Assembly: GCA_037178675.1 (NCBI GenBank)
Contig: JAYMGJ010000048.1
Coordinates: forward strand, 80,849-144,848
DNA: 64,000 bases
Direction: 5' to 3'
Source of the DNA: Scleroderma bovista
Lineage: Eukaryota > Basidiomycota > Agaricomycetes > Boletales > Sclerodermataceae
Shown one piece after another: positions 25,850 through 35,581 of the stretch. Position numbers and translations under genes: made by a program. The stretch's first letter is position 1, and each line of letters begins with the position of its first letter. The notes below the pieces were generated by a model. The model saw only the letters and a list, made by a program, of their open reading frames with translations, was not told the DNA's origin and made no database searches.

Positions 25850-26257
25850 TCAACTGCGGCGTTCCTTCTTGGTTTCTCGCCTCAGCTGCCCGATGATACT
25901 GTCATAACAGGTTCTACATGCGTGGTGTGCAAGCTTGGCCTCTCCACAGCCAGGACAGTGGACGATGTCTGGGTCGCAGGGTTAGAAAGAAAACCTATTC
26001 AGAACATACAACCCACTCTGCTTATCTTGGAGGCCTTTGTGTGCACTGCGCATTGCCTTGCGGGAGTGGGACACCTTTTTCTTAGGTACAGCGAGGATGA
26101 TTGGGGGTATAAGCTCCAGCAACGAAGGGAGAGTGGGCAACGCCAGGCTAAATGGTTTCTGCCACGAATAGACGGCTGGCAATAAGGCAGCCATAGTAAA
26201 CGTACTCTTCCATAGCCCAGACAACGCAGAGCGCGTTTGAAAAAGCGCCATGGAGGC
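25850..26257 (-). CDS. MRPL32: Mitochondrial large-subunit ribosomal protein bL32m
   Basis: Two exons. Exon 1 (26257) encodes an N-terminal targeting region and then ILAVPKKKVSHSRKAMRSAHKGLQDK, the L32 signature. An intron of about 55 nt (AGA|gtgggt ... acccag|ACATC) joins it to NIVHCPGCGEAKLAHHACRTCYDSI, which contains the CxxC...CxxC zinc ribbon expected of bL32. The protein ends RRETKKERRS at 25850. In yeast, Mrpl32 maturation by the m-AAA protease controls mitochondrial ribosome assembly. The gene is divergent from a complex I subunit gene with only 63 bp between start codons. Confidence 0.9.
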
Positions 26258-26320
26258 CATGGCTTGAAGTGAAGTTGGACGTGTTTCGGTAGTTGATTTC
26301 CATCTATTTACCTGACTGCC
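26258..26320. promoter_or_regulatory. Bidirectional promoter of two mitochondrial genes
   Basis: The 63 bp between the start codons of MRPL32 (-) and the NDUFA5 homologue (+). Both leaders and any core promoter must lie here or inside the coding exons. No TATA box is seen. The assignment rests only on gene geometry. Confidence 0.55.
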
Positions 26321-26776
26321 ATGTTCAGACTTACACGGCCGCTGCTGCAGCAAGTGCTCAAAAAATCAACTGGCATTACGGGTCTCGCGGTGCACCCCAA
26401 TCCTCTCCCAGAACTTGTCCAAACCTACGAATCCACTCTTTCCATACTTTCCTCCGCTCCCCCGACCTCTGTCTACAGACAGAGCGTCGAAGCACTCACA
26501 ACGCATAAACTCAACATTGTCAAGGGTGCGAATGGAGATATTGCTGCCGTAGAAAAACAGCTAGACGAGGGGCAAGTTGAGGAGTCGTTAGATATTGCGA
26601 AGGACGAGTTGAAGCTGGCCAAGACCATGCTGGAGTGGAAAGCGTCAGTTGGGCTCTAGTTTCATTCACGATCATGTTTGATGATGGCATTTTCCAGGTG
26701 GGAATCACTAGAGGAAAAACCTCTGTCTGGCCAGTGGGAGTACTTTGGCAATACCTCAAGTCCAACGTCATCCTGA
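26321..26776 (+). CDS. NDUFA5: Complex I accessory subunit NDUFA5 (B13) homologue
   Basis: Subunit of the matrix arm of NADH:ubiquinone oxidoreductase. Reads MFRLTRPLLQQVLKKSTGIT, then GLAVHPNPLPELVQTYESTLSILS, PTSVYRQSVEALTTHKLNIV and a helical C-terminal half typical of the family. One intron (AAAGC|gtcagt ... ttccag|GTGG, 26644-26697) joins MLEWKAW to ESLEEKPLSGQWEYFG; it stops at 26776. Length (about 130 residues) fits. Its presence implies a complex I-containing, respiring fungus. It shares a 63-bp promoter with MRPL32. Confidence 0.9.
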
Positions 26777-27182
26777 CGCAGGGGTAGGGAGACTATTTCT
26801 TAGTATCGGACATGTCGGGGACGGCCGGTGTACAACAAGATAGTTTACACTGGCACGAAATTCATGGTCATGGGGGATAATATATCATTGATCAGTAAAG
26901 GACCATACAGACAAGACCAGAGGTAGGTGAACCACATGAAGGCATTGTGTACAGATCAGCATTTCAGGAAAGAGTGTTGACGGAGAGTAAATAGCACACA
27001 ATATGTATATGACACGATTGAGTAGATTTTTGCTTGGAATCACAACGGCAATTACGCGATGAGAATATCTCGTGTGCACCAGGAAACCAGACCGTATTCC
27101 ACGACCAAGTCAACGGGGAAAAGGAAACGATGCCCGAGGTATGATGGAAACGAAGGCGTGTCCGATGGCGTGTCCTTGGCCT
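26777..27182. other. Convergent intergenic region
   Basis: Between the stops of NDUFA5 (+) and the Stm1-like gene (-). No exon or RNA gene found; 3' untranslated regions only. Confidence 0.5.
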
Positions 27183-28440
27183 CTACGAGAGTGAGGGGAA
27201 GGCAGCCTCGTCATTCATGCTAATCACGGGGGTACTAGTAGCCCCGCCTCGGCCCCGTCCACGTCCGCCGCGGCCCCGCTCACCCTTGTCACCTCCACCT
27301 CCACGTCCTCGTCCGCCACGAGATGGACGTTCAAAATGGGCATCGATTTCCAAAAATACTTTTTCCTTCTTCTCGATGCGAGGCTTGGCGGTGTTCTTTG
27401 TCTGCGAGTGACACGTGAGCAGATGCAAACGCGATGACAAGGAAAACAGAAATCAACCTTGCCAGTGAAATAGCTTTCTCCGTCGCCTTTCTCGAGACGA
27501 GTGGTGCCAGTCCAGATGGTGTCGTCTGCGCCTTCATTGGCCTTGCGGGTCTCGAGTTTGGGAACGACGGCAGATTCCTTTTCCTTTTGCTGGGCAAGGT
27601 ATTGGTCGAGGGTGAGGGTATTATCCTCTTCCTCTTCCTTGTTGCGACGGCGGCTCTCGGGTTGTTCACCTTCGCCGTTGACTTGGGCAGGGGTGGCTTC
27701 CTCAGCGGGAGGTGCGCCCCAATCGCCACCGGTGTCAGCGTTACCGAGGCCAGCCCAGTCGGCGTTGGTGTTGGATTCCTGGGCGGCATCATCTCCGGCT
27801 GCTTCTTCTACTTTGAGCTCTGTGTTGCCATCATCACCACCCCAGGACTGATGGACCTTCTTGTCAGAATCGCTGAGACGGAAAGGTGAGGGAAAGGGGG
27901 GAAAAAGAGCGGTGGTGTCTTACGTCTTGCCGGTGGCACTGTGTCTGTCAAAGGTGCGGCCTCTGCCACCGCCGCGACCGCCGCGACCTCTGCCCCTGCC
28001 ATCCTTGCGTTCGCCATCGACTGGTGCGGGGCAATCACGCGAGTACGAGTAATGATCAGCACGGATGGGGGATGAGGCAGAAAGGGGGATGCTGGCGGTA
28101 GAAGGGACTTACATCGTCGCTTGGTGCCCTCTGCGCCGGCTGCAGGTTCCTCTGTGGTGGTGGCTGCGGGATCGCGAGTAGCGTCGGCGGGCTTGTTAGC
28201 GCCGCCACCCCTAGGGTAGTATCGACCACCGCGTGAAGCAGGGCCCTTTCCCCGCTCCCGCTGGTTTCCTCTGGCCGCAGGTGGGGTGGATGATTTAGCG
28301 GGTATAGCAGGGGGTGCGGCGGGTGGGCTGGAGGGGCGAGAGGATGAATCCTCTGGTGATATGAGCTGGATGGATTGGAGGAGACAAAGAACGGGCGCAC
28401 CTTCCAAGACAGCAAACGGATTTTTTGTAGCCACCGACAT
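27183..28440 (-). CDS. Stm1/SERBP1-like (HABP4 family) ribosome- and RNA-binding protein
   Basis: Reads MSVATKNPFAVLEG at 28440, then a Pro/Ala/Ser and RG-rich region (RGNQRERGKGPASRGGRYY). The HABP4/SERBP1 core follows (RTFDRHSATGKTDSDKKVHQSWGG), then an acidic Asn/Glu segment, LDQYLAQQKEKE, a conserved YFTGK/TKNTAKPRIEKKEKVFLEID block joined over an intron near 27400-27455, and a C-terminal RGG tail (RGRGGRGRGRGG) ending at 27183. Yeast Stm1 and animal SERBP1 occupy the mRNA channel of idle 80S ribosomes. Two to three introns. The RG repeats suggest arginine methylation and RNA binding. Exact orthology (Stm1 versus Oga1) is not decided. Confidence 0.8.
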
Positions 28441-28965
28441 GGTTTGGCGGGGCCTTTTGTTCAGCGATCGTGGTTGTCGTCGAGGTCGTCGCTGGAGGAC
28501 TTGTTGGTATGATGGGCTGGTGTTCGGGGTCCGAGCAAGCCACCTGTACAGTTATAGCTATAAAGGGAAACCCGACCTCGCTTGTCTTTCTCTCACAACG
28601 CATTTGCACAGGTGAGCTCGCTGTCCACGGCAGCGACGGCGACGACGACGGACTGACATACGCCGACAGCCTGCATAAAAGCATCTCGACGATGACTCGC
28701 CCGCCTGCCAATCGGCAGGACTGGAGTGGATCGAGGACATTGAGACCGTCTGGTCAGGCTGGAGAGGGACTCGCGATGGGACTTGGGTGCGGCGCGGTCG
28801 AGCATGACGAGGCGGACGACTCTTCGCAGTCGCCGCGGGGCCGGGTCGCAAGGTCTCGTTGTACATTTGCTTGTGTAGTTGATCCGTACCATCCACTTGG
28901 ATAGGCGCCAATACTAGTCTGTATAAGATTCGGATGCGTTGGGATGTCTCGGAGTGCTTGCAGCC
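28441..28965. promoter_or_regulatory. Divergent promoter, Stm1-like / Spp1-like
   Basis: The 525 bp between the two start codons. A TATAAA string occurs at 28559-28564 on the plus strand. The right half is GC-rich with CGA-type repeats. No RNA gene seen. Which gene the TATA serves is not known. Confidence 0.4.
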
Positions 28966-31900
28966 ATGTCGCCCCGTCGGATGGACATCTCGTCGCTGCT
29001 CTGCGACGACGCCCGACAGCCCCGCACACTCCCTGCGCAGGTCGCGCCGTCGTCGACCTCGGACAAGCCACGCACGATCGACGCACTCCTCCACCCGTCG
29101 TCCCCACCCATGCACCACGCCCAGCACTCGCCAGCACCAGCCATCGCACCCCACTCGCCCGCCTCCACCCGACAGCCCCCGCCTCTCCCTCTCCCTCGCA
29201 CGTCGCCCCTCACACCCTACTCCGTCCCCTCACCCGAGGCCCATCTCTCTTCCCAACATCGTGCCCTGTCCTCCTCGACATTCGCCCTCCCTCACCCCTA
29301 CTCCCCGACCGACGCAATACACCCCAGATACTCTTCCCACCCATTTCCCGTCCAGCCTTACACTCCCCGTTCAAACCCTGCCCACTCTCCAACAGCAACC
29401 TCTCCCACCACCATTCACTCCGCACCAAAGCAACGCTCCCCCTTCGTGGGTCTGGAGGCTCTCGTTCACGTTGCCTCCCAGGAGCGACGAAGGATCAGCG
29501 CGGGATCCACTGCCAGCTCCACCAGCAAGGGTACCACCGACAGAGAGCGCGATCGAGAACCAGAGAGACCATTCGATGTCACCATAGTCAGCCCCCTCAC
29601 CGACCGTCCTACGACCTCGCGTGCCAGAAGTCACTCCATATACACGTCTACCAATTATCCTCCTGCTACCGACCGTATCCCTCACGGCTACTCTTCGGAT
29701 GGCCCACCGCAGCACCACCCCTACCCAATGCCACATCCCGACTCCCAACGGAGCTCTTCACAGTACAGCTACTCCAGGCATCTTGAAGACGACCATCGGC
29801 CTCACAAGCGTCTCCGTCCTTCACGCTCCCCATCCCCATTCCATCGGAACATCGACATTCTTGCCCCTTCGCCTCTACCTCACCCTAGCCAGCAAGTCCC
29901 ACTACGCGGTCATCCAACTAGTGCCGGTGGGTACTGCCCACCACCGCCCCAACAGAAACCCCAGCGTCCAGAATCACATCATCGTCCCTACGCCTATCCG
30001 CCACCCGAGCCTCCCGCCGCAGTCTTACTGGGACCAGCAACACAACCGACCACCCCGTTCCCTGCATACATACCACACTCTCGCCATTCACCGTCTCCCC
30101 AAGCATCCCTCTCTGCATACCCTTCGCAACACGCGTCCTCCCCGTCGTATCTACAATCACCCTCACGCCGTCTACCAACGCACTCATTGCCAGTTCAACA
30201 GCAAGTGCATTCCCCTCTAACTTTGACACCAGTATCACCGCATCCCAGCTCTCTTCCTCAACCGCGCTCGCCAATTCTATATCGTGATACCAGATCTTCC
30301 TTTACCAGCTCCAGTGCTCCGAAAATGTCCAGTGGGATTTCATTATTGAGTGATTTCCCGCCACCTCGAGAGGTCCCTCAGTCCAGCCATGGGCGGTTCT
30401 CACTTGAGGAAGAACGCCCCTATGTCCAAGTGCAAGCCCGCGTACCCGTACAAGCTCCTATCCCACGCCTTGCGAAAGCATTGTGGGACAACGAAGATGA
30501 TGACGCGACAAGGGATTCGCACCCGCTACCACCATTCCAGACCTCCATGTCCAGCAGTCGGGAGAAAAGCCAGGATCTTAGACCACCTGCCCCAGGGCCT
30601 ATGCGAGAGGCTCTACAGGCCCAGTCTTTCCCTACCGATGAAAAAGTCTTGAAAGATGAAGCGGAAGCAAATGTCAGGCTAGCCTATGTACCAGAAACGC
30701 TATCGGAGCAGCTCAAACCTGATCTTGAGCAACAGAGGCAGGCATCAGTGAAACTATCACCTAGGCCTATATCGCCACTGCGCGAAAGTGACGCTGAGGA
30801 GCCTCCGACAGATGAACCTGCAGTAATCAATGCCACTCCCTTAGTGCTGGACGTGCCGTTGGCTAGCGGGCATCCAACCGAAGGAAGTGAAGACGCGGCC
30901 CGGGATATGCGGGAGCCTGTGGATGAATTGCCAGCACGCGCTCCACCTTCTCCCGCTGAGTCTGTCGCAGAGGCTGTTGTGGAGCGTTTCCCTTCCCGAA
31001 CTCCCTCAGAGCCCCCTCGTTCTTCTTCATCCTCACCTCGGCAAGGTCACTTGGATCCTCCCGAAAGCTTATCCATGTCCCCTCCCTCCCAAGTTCAGGA
31101 ACAGATATCGGGAGTCGCACCCCAGTCTCCCCTTCACGCAATGCCAGCCGAGGAACCCTTGCATTCTTTACCTACTCCATCGCCGATCGAGTCGATAGCT
31201 CCCTCGCATGCTCAGCAAGAAGAATTTGTGGTCACACAGCCTGCAGCACCGATTCTTCATCTAGCGATGGAGAACGAGGCGGATGAGCAGTCTAAGGATT
31301 CGGTGCAACAGGCCATGGATACTTCCGATTTGAAGCCAGTGCTACTGTCGGAATCTGTGCCAGATATCATCCAACCAGAGGTGCTAAATGTCGTTCTACC
31401 GGATGCCAGTTACTTCGAACCTGAGGTGCAGGCTAAACCCGAGCTCAAACTCGAGCATGAATTCAAAGTCGTAACGGCGGTTTCGAGTCACTCCCCTACG
31501 CCCCCACCAATGGTCAAAGCAGAGGCGCATCCGGACATCGATGTGCTCATCTCTATGTCTTCTCCTCCCCCAAGTGACCGTAGATCTGTAGAAATTTTGG
31601 AGAGTAACGACGGTATGGAAACTCCTTGCGTGATGGACATGGATGTCGACGAAGAGCTTTTGAGCCTTGTCGAAGGTCCGCCTGCACGTCGTTCGCAACC
31701 AGCTGCTGCGGGAACAAGCATACCGGCAGTAACAGCTCCTGAGCAGGGGCTGCGGGTACCGACGATTGCCGTAGACGATCATCGAGATCGGGAATCAATG
31801 CCGCCTTCTGCTTCGCGCACAAAAAAGGGCGACAAGTATAAGGACAAGAGCGTCACCCCAGCTGCAAGCAGTAAGAAGAAGAAGCTCGAGGCTGTCACCA

Positions 31901-33346
31901 AGGTACGTCTCCGCATATACTTGGTTACACCACACACTAACACATGCGTTGTTTGTAGGCTCCTGCTAAACCTAAACAGCAGCAGAAATCTCGCGCAAAA
32001 TCAACGGCCAAGCCTAGAGGGAAAGTCAGCTCTAGCGATGTTCCCAGGGATGCTTGCAAGGGCACAATCCCGCCCAAAGTTACTGTTAATGAAGCTAGTA
32101 GGTCACGCTCGACATCGGTTATGCCAGCGGTGGATGGCAAGGAAGAGACGGCTCCAGTGGCCGAAGTCGATGTGAGTGATAAGGAGGACGACAAATTATA
32201 TTGTGTCTGCAAGACACAGTATGACGAAGACAGGATGATGATTGCGTGTGATAGGTCCGTTTTTTTCTCTCAACATTGCGTCGCCCTGGGCGTTGACAAG
32301 GGTGATACGTTAGGTGTGATGAGTGGTATCATACGCAATGTGTCAACGTGTCTGATGTCGAGATCGATCTTGTCGACCAGTTCATGTGTCCACCATGTGC
32401 AAAACGTCAGTGTAGACTCTTTCGCTGGGCTTCTCTTTTTGACATCATCCTCAGGCAATCCTGAGTTGCGCACGACATGGAAACGACGATGCCAGTTTGG
32501 TCTCCAGCATGAAAACCCTTCATCCGCGAGCGCATGTCACAAACCCTGCCGTGGCGCATTTTCGAAGTACTGCTCTGACGAGTGTGGTATAAAATCTATG
32601 CAACAACGCATATCGGAATGGGAAAAGTCAGGTGGCAAGCGAGAGGTGCTTTGGGAAGTGGTCAAGAATGCGGAAAAACGGGAAGGAATAGTTGTTCATG
32701 CCGACTCTGTTAAGCCCCTGACTCCGGTCACTAATGGAAGTAGACTTGAGGAGCGAAGGGCAGGTCGTCCGGATGCAACTGGAAAGCGTAGAGCCGAGTG
32801 GGAGATCGATCGTCTGAATGTGCAGCTCGAAGATGTCGTAACTGAACGCGAGATGCTCAAACGAGAGATGGACACCGTATTGTGGCGGGAGAAGGTCGTC
32901 AACCTCGCCACTCAACGTGCGGAGAATGTAGACCAATGCGGATGGGATCAAAGGCTCTGCTTCGGAGAGGAGGAGTGGGTAGACTTCGGAGCAGAGGTGC
33001 TGGAGAGTTACGAAGAAAAGGGGGAACGCACAGAAGAAGCCATGCAGGTCGATGGCTCGTCCGCCCAATGTGAGTGGTGGTGCACTGGGAAAAAGAAATG
33101 CGAGCGACATGCTGGGTGAGTCGAATTTGGCAGCATCTGTCTGACGCGCCCCTCATTCACTTGGTTAGGTGGCAGAAACTGCGCACCGCAGAGGTTTCGT
33201 TTGACAAGGAGATGACAGAAGGGATACTGCTCAAACTCACCACCCGGGAGCGGGAGATACGCAAGCGCATTGAGGATATCTTATACCCCCAGACATCGCA
33301 GACAGCCCCAAGCCCAGAGCATCGTCTCAATGGCCGTTGCTCCTGA
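28966..33346 (+). CDS. SPP1: Spp1/CFP1-type PHD protein (Set1/COMPASS) with very long N-terminal extension
   Basis: The C-terminal third matches Spp1/CXXC1. A PHD finger reads LYCVCKTQYDEDRMMIACDR, then after an intron CDEWYHTQC and FMCPPC, keeping the Cys4-His-Cys3 ligands. It is followed by a second Cys block (CQFGLQHENP...CHKPCRGAFSKYCSDECG), a coiled coil (EREMLKREMDTVLWREKV), CGWDQRLCFGEEEW and a Cys/His cluster (CEWWCTGKKKCERHAGW). The PHD reads H3K4me3 and Spp1 links COMPASS to chromatin. Unusually, about 1050 Pro/Ser-rich residues precede the PHD, in one exon from MSPRRMDISSLL (28966) to about 31903. Yeast Spp1 is only some 350 residues. Four introns lie in the 3' part. The two parts are joined by a good intron (ACCAAG|gtacgt ... 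ttgtag|GCTCC). Confidence 0.85.
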
Positions 33347-33504
33347 CTTGCGACTATCTCTGGGTTTCTCTCGCTGGATTCGGTCACTAGACCTACCTGG
33401 TAGCACGAGCTGAGATTTTACGTATCGTTGAAGGCTGCCAGACAGTCCATTGGCATCCCAAGGGACAGGTAAAGAGCAATACACATGTTTGCCTGCATCC
33501 AGGG

Positions 33505-34111
33505 TTAATAGCCGTCGCCCTCGCCACCTTCCTTGCAAAACCCCTTTTGCTCGTACAAAATTCTTGACTTGATGTCTTCACGGGCTTTCTTATCAGCCAT
33601 GTCCTTTTTATGATATTGTTCTAGTATATTATAGTCCACCTGTCTTAATGGGATGTCGTCTTCCTGATCAAGATCCTGAGGGGGTCGTGAGGCAGGTGTG
33701 TGCAGAGGGACGCTTCGCGGGCAGACGTACAACCTCACCCAACAACACAACGTTCTCACCACGAATCAAAAATAGGCCGTGCCAGTGCTCTGCAAATGCG
33801 TTGCCGTGGTATATTCGCTCTACAGTATCTTCGAGGACGAGGTTTGCTACACGAAGGCGTTGAGTGCAGAGTTTGGGACGGACCAGCGTGCAGAAGACGA
33901 GGGCGCACCAAACTGATCGTAGGAGCGCAAGACGCCATGCAGTTTTCGACCATCTCGGAGGACCACGAGCATCTTTCCTAAGTCAAGACATGGAGCAAAG
34001 CGAACATGGGTGACTCAGGGAGAACGGGTGGTGTGCAGCTGACACGGCAGACGTACTGTCCACGCAATCTACCAGTGCTCCCGATGTCGTGAACGGGATC
34101 AGCGAATCCAT
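33505..34111 (-). CDS. LSM1: LSM1, cytoplasmic Lsm1-7 decapping complex subunit
   Basis: Lsm1 gives the Lsm1-7 ring its role in 5'-3' mRNA decay. Exon 1 encodes MDSLIPFTTSGALVDCVD (34111). A gtacgt...ttag intron leads to RKMLVVLRDGRKLHGVLRSYDQF (Sm1 motif). A second intron leads to ANLVLEDTVERIYHG and GLFLIRGENVVLLGE (Sm2 motif), then QDLDQEDDIPLRQVDYNILE and a Lys-rich tail ending at 33505. All Lsm1-specific features, including the C-terminal extension, are visible. Its start faces the tRNA-Ser gene 135 bp away. Confidence 0.92.
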
Positions 34112-34246
34112 GGAGGGCCGATGCTGCCACTGGGCAGCAAGACGAGTAACAGGCGTGAGTAGGGTGGATGTCGAGGATGGATGGGAAATGTTGGGCAAGG
34201 GTGCACCGTCGAGGATGTGTGGTAGATGGACGAGCGAAGGCTTCAA

Positions 34247-34336
34247 GCTGATATGGCCGAGTCGTTAAGGCGAGTGATTTGAATCCACAACATCACTTGG
34301 GCATTGCCCGCGTAGGTTCAAATCCTGCTGTCAGCG
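34247..34336 (+). tRNA. tRNA-Ser(UGA): tRNA-Ser (anticodon UGA) with 8-nt intron
   Basis: A class II tRNA can be folded directly. The 7-bp acceptor stem pairs GCTGATA (34247-34253) with TGTCAGC (34329-34335, one G-T pair), with discriminator G at 34336. The anticodon stem AGTGA/TCACT encloses TT-TGA-A, so the anticodon is at 34280-34282. An 8-nt intron (34284-34291) sits after position 37, the standard place. A long variable arm (GGGC-ATT-GCCC) and a T stem-loop around GTTCAAATC follow. The A box (TGGCCGAGTCG region, about 34253-34264) and B box (GGTTCAAATCC, 34315-34325) are intact. Mature length is 82 nt plus CCA, usual for serine. It closely resembles yeast tRNA-Ser(UGA). Confidence 0.95.
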
Positions 34337-34338
34337 AA

Positions 34339-34344
34339 TTTTTT
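34339..34344 (+). terminator. RNA polymerase III terminator (T6)
   Basis: A run of six T residues begins two bases after the discriminator base of tRNA-Ser. It ends three bases before the ATG of the downstream protein gene at 34348, so it lies inside that gene's leader. Confidence 0.85.
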
Positions 34345-34347
34345 ACC

Positions 34348-35461
34348 ATGATCGAAACCATTCACATCGCTCGGCACGGTCAGTCTGTACAACTTGATCA
34401 GCTGGCACCACTCAGCGATCTCCAGGACACAGGGCAAACTGGATAGATGCACACTGGTCGGTTGCCCACAGTCAGTGTCCGTTTGTGTCTTACCAGGTAC
34501 CCAACAGCGGAACTGTTACGGGTCTTGCTCGAGACCATTCCTTGGCGGCATATGGAGAGGTAACACTGGCCCTGGTATCTGTCCACCCTGACCAAGCTTG
34601 GTGCCCGTAGGCTCAGGCCCAGGAACTCGCCACATACTTCCAAACCCTCCCAGAAGCAAAGAGACCAACTGTTATATTCTCCTCCCCGTATTGTACGACG
34701 TCGCAACGATCATTGTTCCCCCCCGCCTTTGATCTTAATCGTAGATCGCTGTCTCCAAACCGCGTTGCCTGTGGCCAATGCTTTGAACCTCCCGATTCAC
34801 GTTGAACATGGTGAGTTTGCAACTGCCGGGATTAATATCCAGCTTCTCACTACTGCTTTATCAGGCCTATCTGAATGGTACTCCCCTGTCGCGCCTGGAA
34901 CTGGTTTACATCCCCGTCCATGGGCTGCAGCGGACCTGAAACGCTACATCACTGAAATCGATCCCTCCTGGTCTTCTATTTGGTATCCTTCCCGCAAAGG
35001 CGAGGATGTAGGGGAAGTTCATGCTCGTGTCAATGGGTTCCTAGACCTTTTTGTTCCAGAAGTCGAGGCGCGTTTTGCTGATGAGCATAAGAACATTCTA
35101 CTGGTTTCGCATGCAGCGACCACCATCGTGCTGTGTAGGGGTCTCCTCGCTCTTCCTGACTTGCGACTCAGGGTCGGCTGTTGTTCTGTCTCCGAGTTTT
35201 CTCGCAAGCCAACGCATGGTATCTTGGGTGCTTGGGATGCCAAAAAGTTGGCAGACGGCGGTCACTTGAAAGATGGCGCATCAAGAGACTGGGGGTTCGA
35301 GGACATTGAAATGGCCAGTGGAAAGGTATGTCACCCGGAGACAAAGTTAAAGAGTGGTTCCTCAATAAGTCGCGAAGGTGGTCAATGATATCGGCGTACC
35401 TGGTACGGAGACACTAGAAAATGGTCTCAGTGGACCGCAGATTCCACGCAGCGTTCTTTAA
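34348..35461 (+). CDS. Histidine-phosphatase-fold protein resembling TFIIIC subunit Tfc7/tau55
   Basis: Exon 1 is only MIETIHIARHG. Splicing gives GHRANWID, matching the tau55 pattern of RHG followed by (Y/H)R(A/S)NW. Later exons give SLAAYGEAQAQELATYF, VIFSSPYYRCLQTALPVA, LNLPIHVEHGLSEWYSP and NILLVSHAATTIVLCRGLL (second catalytic His block), then a short C-terminus ending IPRSVL at 35461. The two histidines and arginine of the phosphatase fold are present. The segments resemble yeast Tfc7 and its paralogue YNL108C more than metabolic phosphoglycerate mutases; it lacks the long Tfc7 tail, so it could be the stand-alone paralogue type. Six or so introns. A tRNA gene ends 11 bp before the start codon. 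Confidence 0.8.
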
Positions 35462-35581
35462 ACCATACAACACTCTACGACAACAAGGACAATGGATTTA
35501 CAAGGTAATCATCAGGTCTACAATGTCTAGATATTTGGTTACAAAATGATTCCATGAATACATTGGTTGGTGTGTTTGCAT

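Noticed and set aside
28558..29154. 198-codon minus-strand frame overlapping the Spp1-like gene start
   Set aside because: Arg/Cys-rich composition is typical of the antisense of GC-rich low-complexity DNA; no recognisable motif.
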